Shown: one piece after another, positions 1-9,036 of the stretch | How the letters are laid out: the number at the start of each line of letters is the position of its first letter | How positions within the stretch are numbered: position 1 is the stretch's first letter | Assembly (NCBI GenBank): GCA_030536755.1 | Contig: JAUNPJ010000032.1 | Span: 1-39,515, forward strand | Source of the DNA: Eubacteriales bacterium | GTDB lineage: Bacteria; Bacillota; Clostridia; Lachnospirales; Lachnospiraceae | Length of the DNA: 39,515 nt | Direction of reading: 5' to 3' | Position numbers and translations under genes: made by a program | The notes under the pieces: generated by a model | Seen by the model: the letters and a program-made list of their open reading frames with translations, nothing else | What the model was told of the DNA's origin: nothing | Databases searched by the model: none

Positions 1-7
1 CTTCTAT

Positions 8-36
8 ACTCTATCATATCAGTTATCATCTGTCAA
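8..36 (-). promoter_or_regulatory. Candidate sigma-A promoter P2 for a gene left of the window
   Basis: On the minus strand a consensus -35 TTGACA (31-36) is followed after 17 bases by TAGAGT (8-13). It lies about 96 bases downstream of a second promoter and points out of the window, so the two would drive the same unseen gene. The -10 is imperfect, hence moderate confidence. Confidence 0.45.
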
Positions 37-91
37 GAACTTTTTTAACTTTTTTTGAAACCGGCTTGCATTCAAGAAGTGGTTTCTTTGC

Positions 92-132
92 GACAGCCAG
101 ATTATCATAACACTTGATATTCTGGCTGTCAA
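92..132 (-). promoter_or_regulatory. Sigma-A promoter P1 nested in an inverted repeat
   Basis: The minus strand reads TTGACA (127-132), a 17-base spacer and TATGAT (104-109). The promoter sits inside an inverted repeat whose 10-base arms, GACAGCCAGA (92-101) and TCTGGCTGTC (121-130), match perfectly, with pairing extending inward through TTATCA/TGATAT. Overlap of a dyad with both promoter boxes suggests a repressor site. A T run follows on the plus strand (136-142), so the same dyad could alternatively be a plus-strand terminator. The regulated gene lies outside the window. Confidence 0.5.
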
Positions 133-162
133 CTGTTTTTTTCATTTATTTGCAATTTATTT

Positions 163-1530
163 TTATATTTTGATTGCCGCAATGGCTTCTCTGATATTTT
201 CTACATAAACCAACCGGATTCCTTCCACCTTCGTCAATGCTTTCTGACATGCCTTAGGCAAAATGACGGTTTCGAACCCAAGTTTTTTTGCTTCGGCCAC
301 TCTCTGTTCCGCCATACTGACCGCACGCACTTCTCCGCTTAATCCAACTTCTCCAAAAACAAGCACCTGATCTGGAATAATCCAGTCTCGATAACTGGAT
401 ACGACCGCGAGCACAATGCCAAGATCAATTGCCGGCTCATTCATCTTGATTCCCCCGGCAATATTTACATAGGCATCACAGGAAGACAGATTCATACCTG
501 CCCGCTTTTCCAAGACAGCCATCAACAGATTGACACGGTTAAAATCCGTACCTGCTGCCGTTCTTCTTGGCAATCCAAAATTACTCTGGCATACCAGAGC
601 CTGTATCTCAATCAGAATCGGTCTTGTGCCTTCCATCGAACATGCCACAACAGATCCGGAAGCACCTTCGGGCTTTCCATCCAACAAAAATTCCGACGGA
701 TTTTTGACCTCCTCCAGACCATTTTCACGCATTTCAAACACACCAATCTCGTTTGTGGAACCAAAACGGTTCTTCACGCCGCGCAAAATGCGATAGGAGG
801 CATGGCGGTCACCCTCAAAATAAAGAACCGTATCCACCATGTGTTCCAAAACTCTTGGTCCGGCTACGTTTCCCTCTTTTGTCACATGTCCAACAATAAA
901 TACCGTAATATTCATGCCTTTTGCAATCTGCATCAGAACATTTGTAGATTCACGTACCTGAGATACACTTCCCGGCGCAGACGAAATTTCTTCGTCATAC
1001 ATCGTCTGAATGGAATCAATTACCACCGCATCCGGCTTCTTTCGCTCGATCACCTCCCGGACAGTCTGGAGATTTGTCTCGCACAGCAGCTGCATTTGAT
1101 TGCCGATTTTACCGATTCTCTGTGCACGCAGTTTAATCTGACGAAGTGATTCCTCTCCAGATATATAAAGTACATTTGTGCCATGATTTGCCAGATTTTT
1201 ACAAACCTGCAAAAGTAAGGTGGATTTTCCGATTCCCGGATCACCGCCGACCAACACAAGAGAGCCAGGCACAATTCCGCCGCCCAGCACACGATCCAGT
1301 TCCTTGATTCCGCTGGTCTTGCGTTCATCTTCCTGCAGATCAATTTGACTCAGGCTCACCGGTTCCTTGACATTTTTACTTTTTACACTGCCTTTGGATG
1401 CAGCTTGTGCAGATACAGTTTCTTCCACAAACGTATTCCATTCTCTGCAGCCCGGACACTGCCCCATCCATTTTGCAGACTCATATCCGCAATTCTGACA
1501 AAAATAAATTGTTTTCGTTCCCTTTGCCAC
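163..1530 (-). CDS. radA: DNA repair protein RadA (Sms)
   Basis: RadA is a RecA-like ATPase that drives branch migration during recombinational repair. The 455-residue product has the family architecture: an N-terminal C4 zinc finger (CQNC then CPGC, residues 11-28), a RecA core with Walker A GGDPGIGKST, the RadA-specific KNRFG motif (in RGVKNRFGS) and a C-terminal Lon-like domain. Start choice: an in-frame ATG lies further up, but AGGAGG is seven bases before a GTG at 1530, giving VAKG, the usual RadA beginning. The longer start would run into the preceding gene's terminator. Length fits the family (about 450). It stands alone between terminators and appears constitutive housekeeping. Confidence 0.96.
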   Translation of the reverse strand: MAKGTKTIYFCQNCGYESAKWMGQCPGCREWNTFVEETVSAQAASKGSVKSKNVKEPVSLSQIDLQEDERKTSGIKELDRVLGGGIVPGSLVLVGGDPGIGKSTLLLQVCKNLANHGTNVLYISGEESLRQIKLRAQRIGKIGNQMQLLCETNLQTVREVIERKKPDAVVIDSIQTMYDEEISSAPGSVSQVRESTNVLMQIAKGMNITVFIVGHVTKEGNVAGPRVLEHMVDTVLYFEGDRHASYRILRGVKNRFGSTNEIGVFEMRENGLEEVKNPSEFLLDGKPEGASGSVVACSMEGTRPILIEIQALVCQSNFGLPRRTAAGTDFNRVNLLMAVLEKRAGMNLSSCDAYVNIAGGIKMNEPAIDLGIVLAVVSSYRDWIIPDQVLVFGEVGLSGEVRAVSMAEQRVAEAKKLGFETVILPKACQKALTKVEGIRLVYVENIREAIAAIKI

Positions 1531-1550
1531 AAACATTCCTCCTGTACGAT

Positions 1551-1580
1551 AAAAGACGGAGAGCATTTCATCTCTCCGTC
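1551..1580 (-). terminator. Rho-independent terminator after the 1592 gene
   Basis: Perfect 9-base arms GACGGAGAG (1555-1563) and CTCTCCGTC (1572-1580) close an 8-base loop. On the minus strand the stem is followed by four T. It separates the small hypothetical gene from radA. Confidence 0.7.
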
Positions 1581-1591
1581 CTGATTTTTTC

Positions 1592-2008
1592 TTATCCGAT
1601 TTTCTTGATTCTGACCTCTACGTCCTTTGCATTTTCCAGCTCTGCACTAAATGATAATTTTCCTCCAAGGTTCGTCTTCATACTTCCGATTCCTACACCA
1701 TCCAGGAAAATCTCATATATTGTATCTGCCTCCAGCTCTACTGTAATCTGTGCATCCTCCGGTCCTTCTACTTTGAAAGTCATTTCATTGCCTTCCAATT
1801 TCAGATCCAACACGGTAGTTCCTGGTACTGATTCATACACAAACATACCATTGCGTTCCAGTTTTGTGATCTCACGAAATGTCTTAACTTTATACATATC
1901 TCCCTGATACTCAAAATCAGATAATTTTGATTTGCTGGCCAACTCATAATCGCCAAAACTAATCGTTCCATTATCTTCTATGCGTATAAGTTCTTTCACA
2001 ACTGCCAT
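1592..2008 (-). CDS. Conserved hypothetical protein (138 aa), beta-rich
   Basis: I do not know a demonstrated function. The protein is small, without signal peptide or membrane segment, and has many alternating hydrophobic and charged residues, suggesting a beta-sandwich or barrel. The start is well supported by GGGAGGA before ATGGCAG. From memory, relatives occur across Lachnospiraceae, sometimes labelled 'endosialidase' without support from catalytic motifs; I see no sialidase motif. It has its own candidate promoter and its own terminator, so it is a single-gene unit between a phosphate transporter and radA. Its short, acidic, cytosolic nature would also suit a structural or binding protein. 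Confidence 0.75.
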   Translation of the reverse strand: MAVVKELIRIEDNGTISFGDYELASKSKLSDFEYQGDMYKVKTFREITKLERNGMFVYESVPGTTVLDLKLEGNEMTFKVEGPEDAQITVELEADTIYEIFLDGVGIGSMKTNLGGKLSFSAELENAKDVEVRIKKIG

Positions 2009-2059
2009 TGTTTTATCCTCCCAGATTCTGTCTTCTATATTAAGTTGTTGTATAGCGCT

Positions 2060-2088
2060 ATTATATAATAATTCTTGTGCGTTTTCCA
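2060..2088 (-). promoter_or_regulatory. Candidate promoter of the 1592 gene
   Basis: A perfect TATAAT (2060-2065, minus strand) lies 52 bases ahead of the ATG. The matching -35 at 17 bases is the weak TGGAAA (2083-2088). Confidence 0.4.
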
Positions 2089-2126
2089 GTGTAAGAAAGA
2101 AAATTTCTTTCTTTTTTCACATCAGC

Positions 2127-2154
2127 AAAAAACCGGACACTCCAGCATCCGGTT
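2127..2154 (-). terminator. Terminator of the Na/Pi cotransporter gene
   Basis: Arms AACCGGA (2131-2137) and TCCGGTT (2148-2154) form a stem that on the minus strand runs into six T. It starts eight bases after the cotransporter stop codon. Confidence 0.75.
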
Positions 2155-2161
2155 CTTCGTC

Positions 2162-3925
2162 TTATGGTAATTGATACATTTTTTTGTAAGCCTGATATTC
2201 TTCCGTAAATTGCTGGTTATCTTCGCTCTTCATGTTTTCCAGATATTCATGTGTATCATATCCATCCTGAAGAATCTGAATAATGCTGACTGCGATATTG
2301 GAACAATGGTCAGACACACGCTCGCAGTTGGTCGTTACATCGGAAAGAACAAATCCCATCTCAATTGTGCATTTTCCTTTACGCAGACGTTTTACATGAC
2401 GTTTCTTCAATTCTGCGCGCAGATAATCAATGACCTCCTCCAGAGGTTCAATCTCTTCCGCACCTTTCATATCTTCCGTCTTGAATACGCTCACGGTCTT
2501 ATCCAGAATATCACTAACGGCTTTTTGGAATACCGCCAGCTCATTTTGTGCTTTTGGAGAAAAAGCCAATCCTTTGTCATGTACTTCCTGTGCAGACTCC
2601 ATGATGTTCAGCGCATGGTCTGAAATACGCTCAAAATCTCCGATACACTGCAGAAGAATCGAACAGGTATGGCTGTCTTTTTCCGAAAGATGTCGGCTTC
2701 CCACTTTAACAAGATAAGTACCAAGCCCATCTTCATAAGCATCCACGATATTTTCGATTTCAACGACTCGCTCTGCTGCCGCCTCATCATAATTCGTCAG
2801 AAGCTGAATGGACGTAGACATGGCTTCCTTTACCAACTCTGCCATGTGATTGCTTACACGCTTACAGTGCTCAATTGCCAGAGAAGGAGAATCCAAAAAA
2901 CGTGCATCCAAAAGCTGCAGCATCTGATTTGTCTCTTCTTTGTCCTCCTCTTTGTCTCGCACCGTCAGACAGGCAAGTTTTACCAGATATTTATTAAACG
3001 GAAGCCACAACAGCGTTGCACCGATATTAAACAAACTGTGTACAACGGCAATTCCGGCCGGATTGGCTGACTCAGCCAGGAATGAAAAATGTGCAAATCC
3101 ATTGATTAAATAAAATCCTGCCATGAATACAACCGTTCCAATCAGGTTAAAATACAGATGCATACAGGCAGTTCTCTGCGCATTCTTTTTAGCACCAATT
3201 GCAGACAGAAGCGCCGTCACACAGGTACCGATATTCTGACCCATGATAATCGGAAGCGCAGAACCATAAGTCACTGCACCAGTCATACACAATGCCTGCA
3301 AAATACCAACAGATGCAGAAGAACTCTGAATCACAGCTGTCAAAATCGTTCCCGCGATCATACCCAAAAACGGATTGGAAAACGCAGTCAGAATGCTGGT
3401 AAATTCCGGCACGTCAGCCAGCGGTTTCACTGCCGCACTCATGGTATCCATTCCCGTCATCAGAACTGCAAAGCCTACCAAAATGGATCCAATATCCTGT
3501 TTTCTCTCTTTTTTGGAAAACAGCATCATAAAGACACCGATAATCGCCAAAATAGGCGAAAAAGAGGAAGGTTTCAGCATCTGAATCAAGAAGCTTTCAC
3601 CTTCTATACCTGTCAAACTTAAAATCCAGGATGTAGCGGTCGTACCGACATTGGCACCCATGATAATACCTACAGCCTGTTCCAATTTCATAATTCCCGA
3701 GTTAACAAAACCTACAGCCATAACTGTGGTTGCCGATGAAGACTGGATCACGGCAGTCACGCCCGCACCCAGAAGAACCGCTTTGAAAATATTAGAAGTC
3801 AGTGTTTCCAGTATTTTCTCAAGGCGTCCGCCGGAGACTTTTGCAAGGCCCTCGCCAAGCACATGCATTCCAAACAGGAACAACGCCAGACCGCCTACCA
3901 TGGATAATACACTAAAAAAATCCAT
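2162..3925 (-). CDS. Na+/phosphate cotransporter family protein with PhoU-like C-terminus
   Basis: This 587-residue membrane protein carries two inverted Na/Pi-cotransporter repeats, marked by the paired motifs QSSSATT with GANVGTT in the first half and QSSSAS with GQNIGTC in the second, over about eight to nine hydrophobic segments (residues 1-315). The last 240 residues are soluble, helical and PhoU-like. The family (NptA/YjbB type) couples sodium to phosphate uptake or releases phosphate when overfull; direction cannot be told from sequence. A GGAGG lies about 12 bases before the ATG, a long spacing. Neighbours give no functional hint, and there is no pst operon nearby. Confidence 0.9.
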   Translation of the reverse strand: MDFFSVLSMVGGLALFLFGMHVLGEGLAKVSGGRLEKILETLTSNIFKAVLLGAGVTAVIQSSSATTVMAVGFVNSGIMKLEQAVGIIMGANVGTTATSWILSLTGIEGESFLIQMLKPSSFSPILAIIGVFMMLFSKKERKQDIGSILVGFAVLMTGMDTMSAAVKPLADVPEFTSILTAFSNPFLGMIAGTILTAVIQSSSASVGILQALCMTGAVTYGSALPIIMGQNIGTCVTALLSAIGAKKNAQRTACMHLYFNLIGTVVFMAGFYLINGFAHFSFLAESANPAGIAVVHSLFNIGATLLWLPFNKYLVKLACLTVRDKEEDKEETNQMLQLLDARFLDSPSLAIEHCKRVSNHMAELVKEAMSTSIQLLTNYDEAAAERVVEIENIVDAYEDGLGTYLVKVGSRHLSEKDSHTCSILLQCIGDFERISDHALNIMESAQEVHDKGLAFSPKAQNELAVFQKAVSDILDKTVSVFKTEDMKGAEEIEPLEEVIDYLRAELKKRHVKRLRKGKCTIEMGFVLSDVTTNCERVSDHCSNIAVSIIQILQDGYDTHEYLENMKSEDNQQFTEEYQAYKKMYQLP

Positions 3926-4070
3926 TTTCTTTTTTCTTCCTCCCGTATTTCATATATTTTTCATCAAATCTTAACACAATATTAGCTTAACTGGTATTCG
4001 TAAAATCCGCAAGAGTTATATTGTTAAATCTATGTAAAATTATTTTACATTCCTTTTCATCAAAATACCA

Positions 4071-4112
4071 AAAAAATCCGCACCGTTTTTCTTATTTTAA
4101 ACGGTACGGATT
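4071..4112 (-). terminator. Terminator after clpC, possibly bidirectional
   Basis: Arms of 14 bases (4075-4088 and 4099-4112) pair with a single mismatch, and T runs flank the stem on both strands. It follows the clpC stop by a few bases. The roughly 140 bases between this hairpin and the cotransporter start (3926-4070) are AT-rich and hold no promoter I can assign with confidence. Confidence 0.8.
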
Positions 4113-4116
4113 TTTT

Positions 4117-6573
4117 CTATTCTTCCACTTTAAAAATGATTTTCTTTCTGTTCAGCCGAACGGATACAGAATCTCCTGATTTTATATTTCCTTCCAGAAT
4201 CTCATTTGCCATAGCATCTTCAATTTTGGACTGAATCGCGCGGCGCAGCGGTCTTGCTCCGTATTTACTGTCAAACCCTTCCTCTGCAATGTAAGTTTTC
4301 ACACCGGCACTGACCTTCAGCGTGATATTCATCTGCTCCTGGCAACGCTTCTGCAGCTGCTTCAAAAGCAATGCTACAATCTGCTGAATATGTTCCTGAT
4401 CCAGAGAATGGAAGACAATGATATCATCGATTCGGTTTAAAAATTCCGGTTTAAAGATTCTTCGCACCTCATCCATGACGCCGGATTTCATTCTCTCATA
4501 GTCATGTTTCGCATCATTGACCGAAGAAAATCCGAGTTTTTTTGGCTCTACGATTGCCTGTGCACCCGCGTTGGAAGTCATGATGATGATCGTCTCTTTG
4601 AAATCAACTTTTCGCCCCTGCGCATCGGTGATATGACCGTCATCGAGTACCTGCAGAAGAATATTAAACACATCTGGATGAGCCTTCTCAATCTCATCAA
4701 ACAAAATAACACTGTACGGATTTCTGCGTACTTTTTCACTGAGCTGACCGCCCTCATCGTAACCGACATATCCTGGAGGAGAACCGATCATCTTGGAAAC
4801 ACTGTGTTTCTCCATATACTCCGACATATCCACACGAATCATCGCCTGTTCACTTCCAAACACCGCTTCCGCCAGAGCCTTCGAAAGCTCCGTCTTACCC
4901 ACACCGGTAGGTCCCAGAAACAGGAAAGAGCCAATCGGTCTGGAAGGGTCTTTCAGACCAACTCTTCCCCGTTTTACCGCCTGTGCTACTGCAGTCACCG
5001 CCTGTTCCTGTCCAATCACGCGCTTATGAAGTTCTTTATCGAGACGGGCAAGGCGCTTGGATTCAGACTCCGCCAGCTTTTTCACCGGGATTTTCGTCCA
5101 TCCTGCCACAATATCGGCAACGGCATTTTCATCAACCACCAGGTTTGCTTTTTTGCATTTCTTACGGTATTTTTCAATCTCGGATTCGATTGCAGTCTCC
5201 AGCTTTGTCTGCTCCTTTTGAATCTCTTTCGCATACGGCAGATCACCATCCTTCAGCGCCTGCTCTTTTTCCATGATCAAGTGCTGAATCCGGTTCTCTG
5301 TCTCAATGATATTTTTTGGAGCTTTAAAACCGGCAAGCTGTACTTTCGAGCATGCCTCATCAATCAGATCCAGCGCTTTATCCGGAAGGAAACGGTCGTT
5401 GATGTAGCGCACTGCCATTTTTACAGCCGCCTCAATCGCAGAGTCCTCAATCGTCACATGGTGATGTCCCTCATAATACGGGCGAAGTCCCTGTAAAATT
5501 GAGATTGTCTCTTCCTGAGAAGGTTCCTCCACAACTACAGGCTGAAATCTTCGTTCCAGCGCCGCATCTTTTTCAATGTATTTGCGGTATTCTTCTCTTG
5601 TAGTAGCTCCGATCAGCTGAATCTCTCCTCTGGAAAGAGAAGGCTTCAAAATATTCGAGGCATCCAGTGCTCCCTCCGCACCTCCTGCACCGATAATCGT
5701 ATGCAGCTCATCGATAAAAAGTAAGATTCCTTTGTTTTCTGATACCTCACGAACCACATTTTTGATGCGTTCTTCAAATTCTCCGCGGTACTTGGAACCA
5801 GCTACCATTCCAGACAGATCAAGCACCACGATACGTTTATCTTTGACGGTATCCGGCACCATGCCCCACACAATTCTCTGGGCAAGGCCTTCCGCGATCG
5901 CCGTTTTTCCTACACCCGGTTCTCCGATCAGGCATGGATTGTTCTTGGTTCGTCTGCTCAAAATCTGTATGATTCTGGCAATCTCATCGTCACGCCCTAC
6001 GATTGGATCCAATTTCCCCTGCGCAGCCATCGCTGTCAGATCACGGCTGTACTGATCGAGAGTCGGCGTTGCACTTGAAGCGGATGCCTTCATCACTCTG
6101 CCGCTTTGCAGATCTTCCTGAGAAAAACGACTGTCCTCTCCAATCGCAACAAGAACAGCCACATACATTTTCTGGATGTTCACGCCCATCGTATAGAGAA
6201 GCCGTGTCGCCACACAATCATTTTCCTTGAGCATAGCCATCAGAATATGCTCCGTCCCAATCTGTTTGCCTTCAAAAGCCGCCGCTTCCTCCGCACTTCT
6301 CTCAATCACCTTCTGCGCTCTTGGTGTCAGACCGATTTCCATATCTGCCGTGGCAACATTAGATGCCGGAGCGATCAGACGATCAATCAGCGACATCAGC
6401 TTTTCTTCATCCACATTGAAATCCGACAGCACCATACTGGCCGTCCCTTCCGTCTCCTTCAGCAGACCAATCAGAATATGCTCCGTTCCTATATAACTAT
6501 GCTTGCAGTATCTGGCCATTTTCTCAGCCAGATTCAGAGCTTCTTTTGCCTGTTTTGTAAATTGCTCCTGCAT
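4117..6573 (-). CDS. clpC: ATP-dependent Clp protease ATPase subunit ClpC
   Basis: ClpC unfolds substrates and feeds them to ClpP. The 818-residue protein shows the double Clp_N repeat (residues 1-145), a first AAA module with Walker A GEPGVGKTA and Walker B LLFIDE, a coiled M region, a second AAA module with GPTGVGKTE and VILFDE, and the ClpP-docking LGF tripeptide (in KKLGFSS). Start: ATG at 6573 with AGGAGG five bases before; an upstream in-frame ATG would overlap the GntR gene. The GntR gene ends 16 bases before this start, so the two are probably one transcript. No ctsR, mcsA or mcsB is adjacent, unlike the classic Firmicutes operon. Confidence 0.96.
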   Translation of the reverse strand: MQEQFTKQAKEALNLAEKMARYCKHSYIGTEHILIGLLKETEGTASMVLSDFNVDEEKLMSLIDRLIAPASNVATADMEIGLTPRAQKVIERSAEEAAAFEGKQIGTEHILMAMLKENDCVATRLLYTMGVNIQKMYVAVLVAIGEDSRFSQEDLQSGRVMKASASSATPTLDQYSRDLTAMAAQGKLDPIVGRDDEIARIIQILSRRTKNNPCLIGEPGVGKTAIAEGLAQRIVWGMVPDTVKDKRIVVLDLSGMVAGSKYRGEFEERIKNVVREVSENKGILLFIDELHTIIGAGGAEGALDASNILKPSLSRGEIQLIGATTREEYRKYIEKDAALERRFQPVVVEEPSQEETISILQGLRPYYEGHHHVTIEDSAIEAAVKMAVRYINDRFLPDKALDLIDEACSKVQLAGFKAPKNIIETENRIQHLIMEKEQALKDGDLPYAKEIQKEQTKLETAIESEIEKYRKKCKKANLVVDENAVADIVAGWTKIPVKKLAESESKRLARLDKELHKRVIGQEQAVTAVAQAVKRGRVGLKDPSRPIGSFLFLGPTGVGKTELSKALAEAVFGSEQAMIRVDMSEYMEKHSVSKMIGSPPGYVGYDEGGQLSEKVRRNPYSVILFDEIEKAHPDVFNILLQVLDDGHITDAQGRKVDFKETIIIMTSNAGAQAIVEPKKLGFSSVNDAKHDYERMKSGVMDEVRRIFKPEFLNRIDDIIVFHSLDQEHIQQIVALLLKQLQKRCQEQMNITLKVSAGVKTYIAEEGFDSKYGARPLRRAIQSKIEDAMANEILEGNIKSGDSVSVRLNRKKIIFKVEE

Positions 6574-6589
6574 TTCATCCTCCTTTATG

Positions 6590-6961
6590 TCATATATGAT
6601 ACTCATCATAGATTTCGTCAATCAACGCATGAGCCTCTTCCCTGGTAATATTCTTACAGCAGCCTTTTGCAAGAACTACCATCAGGTTCTCTCTCATCTC
6701 CTGAATTGCTTTTATTTTATCGACATCGATCGATATGACTGCTCCTTTTCTGCGGTCAATCGTCACAAAACCTTCCTGGCGCAACACCGCATATGCTTTA
6801 TTCACCGTATGCATATTGATGCCTATGGTATCTGCAAGCTGACGTACAGAAGGCAGTGTCTCTCCTTCTTTTAATCTGGATGTAGCTATCCCCATAATAA
6901 TCTGATTACGAAGCTGCATATAGATCGCTTCATCACTGTTAAAATCAATTTGAATCAACAT
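6590..6961 (-). CDS. GntR family regulator, YtrA-like, upstream of clpC
   Basis: The 123-residue protein is a GntR winged helix-turn-helix (about residues 10-75, with LPSVRQLADTIGINMHTVNKA as recognition region) plus a short helical tail of about 45 residues. That size is typical of the YtrA subfamily, which lacks a full ligand domain and usually controls its own operon. A strong AGGAGG precedes ATG at 6961. It is the first gene of a two-gene unit with clpC, so I infer it regulates clpC, perhaps with an unseen stress or envelope signal. No CtsR-type tandem heptad is visible upstream. Confidence 0.88.
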   Translation of the reverse strand: MLIQIDFNSDEAIYMQLRNQIIMGIATSRLKEGETLPSVRQLADTIGINMHTVNKAYAVLRQEGFVTIDRRKGAVISIDVDKIKAIQEMRENLMVVLAKGCCKNITREEAHALIDEIYDEYHI

Positions 6962-7044
6962 TCAAACTCCTCCTTTGTACTTCTGTCATTCCTGCACTGC
7001 TCATTCACACGATGAGAGGCTTTTTGAAATCACCTGTTATACCC

Positions 7045-7073
7045 ATCATAGCATAGATAACATTTATGGTCAA
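7045..7073 (-). promoter_or_regulatory. Promoter of gntR-clpC
   Basis: TTGACC (7068-7073), 17 bases, TATGAT (7045-7050) on the minus strand, giving an 80-base leader before the GntR start. No CIRCE or tandem CtsR box overlaps it. Confidence 0.7.
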
Positions 7074-7103
7074 TGAAAGGAAACTCTGCGGCTGCATGAT
7101 ACC

Positions 7104-7147
7104 AAAAAAGCCGCGCAGCCGTGACAAAAATACCACCGGCTCGCAGC
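7104..7147 (-). terminator. Terminator of dapL
   Basis: GC-rich complementary arms (around 7111-7121 and 7137-7146, core CGGCT/AGCCG) are followed on the minus strand by six T (7104-7109). It lies just after the dapL stop codon. Confidence 0.65.
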
Positions 7148-7160
7148 CCTTTTTTATGCA

Positions 7161-8369
7161 TTACAGATTCTGAATTCTTCTGATTGCTTCTACCGTATTT
7201 TCGTAATTACCAAAACCAGTCAGACGGAAGAAGCCTTCTCCATGAGGTCCGAAACCAGAACCTGGAGTACCTACTACATTTGCATTCTCCAACAGATAAT
7301 CAAAGAACTCCCAGGAAGTCATTCCATTTGGAGTTTTCAGCCATACATACGGTGCATTGACACCGCCGGAAGCCTCAAAACCAGCTTTGAGGAGTCCCTC
7401 GCGAATGTATTTTGCATTCTTCATGTAGTAAGCAACCTGCTCCATCGTCTGTTGTTTTCCTTCTGGAGTATACACAGCCGCACCAGCCTTCTGAACCACA
7501 TAAGAAACACCATTGAAGGAAGTTTCCTGATGTTTCAGCCACATCCAGTTCAGGGAAACACCGTCTCTCTCCAGTTCTTTCGGAACCACGGTAAATCCAA
7601 GTCGCATTCCTGTAAATCCGGCATTCTTGGAGAAACTTCTCATCTCAATCGCACATTTTTTCGCACCCTCGCACTCATAAATGGAATGTGGTACATCATC
7701 CTCGGAAATATATGCCTCATAAGCAGCATCAAAAATAATCACTGCACCTACTTCATTTGCGTAATCTACCCATTTCTGAAGCTGATCTTTTTTCACAGTT
7801 GCTCCTGTCGGGTTATTCGGGAAGCAAAGATAAATCACATCCGGTCTCTCAGATGGAATCTCCGGCGCAAATCCGTTTTCCTCTTTGCATGGCATATAAA
7901 TCAGATTGCTCCAGTACTGCTTGTCTTCCTGATACTCGCCGGCTCTTCCTGCCATCGCGTTGGAATCTACATATACAGGATATACTGGGTCGCATACTGC
8001 AACTTTGATGTCTTTGCTGAAAATCTGTCCCAGATCGGCAGAATCACATTTTGCACCATCATTGACAAAGATTTCATCCATGCCAAGGTCTACACCTCTT
8101 GTTTTATAATCATTTGCAATGATCGCTTCTCTCAGGAAATCACAGCCTTCGTAATCCGGATATCCGCGGAATGTCTCTGCTTTTCCCATCTCATCAGCAG
8201 CCTCATGAATCGCACTTACGATTGCTGGAACTAACGGCAGAGAAACATCACCAATACCAAGTCGGATAATGCTTTTATCTGGATTTGCCTGGGTAAATTC
8301 GTTTACTTTTCTTCCAATGGTAGCAAACAGATAGCTGCCAGGAAGCTTCAGATAATTTTGATTAATCAT
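7161..8369 (-). CDS. dapL: LL-diaminopimelate aminotransferase
   Basis: DapL is a PLP enzyme that converts tetrahydrodipicolinate directly to LL-diaminopimelate, using glutamate as amino donor, in lysine and peptidoglycan precursor synthesis. The 402-residue protein matches the family length and shows the N-terminal GIGDVSLP motif, the FPNNPTGA motif and the PLP lysine in RSFSKNAGFTG. The start ATG follows AGAGGAG. It stands alone with its own terminator. DapL presence implies the aminotransferase route rather than the succinylase or acetylase branches. Confidence 0.96.
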   Translation of the reverse strand: MINQNYLKLPGSYLFATIGRKVNEFTQANPDKSIIRLGIGDVSLPLVPAIVSAIHEAADEMGKAETFRGYPDYEGCDFLREAIIANDYKTRGVDLGMDEIFVNDGAKCDSADLGQIFSKDIKVAVCDPVYPVYVDSNAMAGRAGEYQEDKQYWSNLIYMPCKEENGFAPEIPSERPDVIYLCFPNNPTGATVKKDQLQKWVDYANEVGAVIIFDAAYEAYISEDDVPHSIYECEGAKKCAIEMRSFSKNAGFTGMRLGFTVVPKELERDGVSLNWMWLKHQETSFNGVSYVVQKAGAAVYTPEGKQQTMEQVAYYMKNAKYIREGLLKAGFEASGGVNAPYVWLKTPNGMTSWEFFDYLLENANVVGTPGSGFGPHGEGFFRLTGFGNYENTVEAIRRIQNL

Positions 8370-8443
8370 AATAATTTTCTCCTCTCGCTTTATCGCTTCT
8401 TCGTACTATTGTAATAGATTATGAAAAAACATGCAAGACAAAA

Positions 8444-9001
8444 TCAAAAGATTCCCAGATGCTCCAATAAGATTTTCACGCCCATCACGACCAAAATGAT
8501 TCCGCCAGCCAGCTCTGCTTTGGAGCGATAGCGACTGCCAAATACATTTCCGATCTTGATTCCGACCACGCCAAAACAGAACGTCACCACGCCGATAAAA
8601 CAGACAGCCGGAATAATCTGTACCTGTAAAAATGCAAACGTAACACCAACGGCAAGCGCATCGATGCTGGTCGCGATCGCCAGAAGAAGCATCGTCTTTA
8701 CATCAAAGGAATCATCCATACATTCGTCCTCTTCTCTCGATTCCCGGATCATATTGATGCCGATAATTCCAAGCAGAATAAATGCAATCCAGTGATCGAT
8801 ACTCGTAATGTAACGTTCAAACTGCGTTCCAAGCAAATAACCGATCGCAGGCATCAGCGCCTGAAAACCACCGAAATAAATGCCGGCAAGCAGTGCATTT
8901 TTCCATTTCATCTTCGACATGGACAACCCCTTACAGATGGATACCGCAAAGGCATCCATCGACAGTCCCACCGCGATTACAAACAAACTAAATAAACTCA
9001 T
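8444..9001 (-). CDS. mntP: Manganese efflux pump MntP
   Basis: A 185-residue membrane protein of the MntP (DUF204) family that exports Mn2+. Six hydrophobic segments are visible, with the paired conserved acidic motifs [10 protein letters not shown] near the N-terminus and [10 protein letters not shown] in the second half. The start at 9001 has AGGAGG four bases before it; an upstream ATG at 9100 would run into dnaJ. The charged loop [12 protein letters not shown] lies mid-protein. The dnaJ terminator ends 36 bases before the start, so expression depends either on read-through from the heat-shock operon or on a promoter I cannot find. I see no yybP-ykoY type leader. Confidence 0.92.
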   Translation of the reverse strand: MSLFSLFVIAVGLSMDAFAVSICKGLSMSKMKWKNALLAGIYFGGFQALMPAIGYLLGTQFERYITSIDHWIAFILLGIIGINMIRESREEDECMDDSFDVKTMLLLAIATSIDALAVGVTFAFLQVQIIPAVCFIGVVTFCFGVVGIKIGNVFGSRYRSKAELAGGIILVVMGVKILLEHLGIF

Positions 9002-9036
9002 ATTTCCTCCTGATTTTTCATTCGTACACAATCCGC

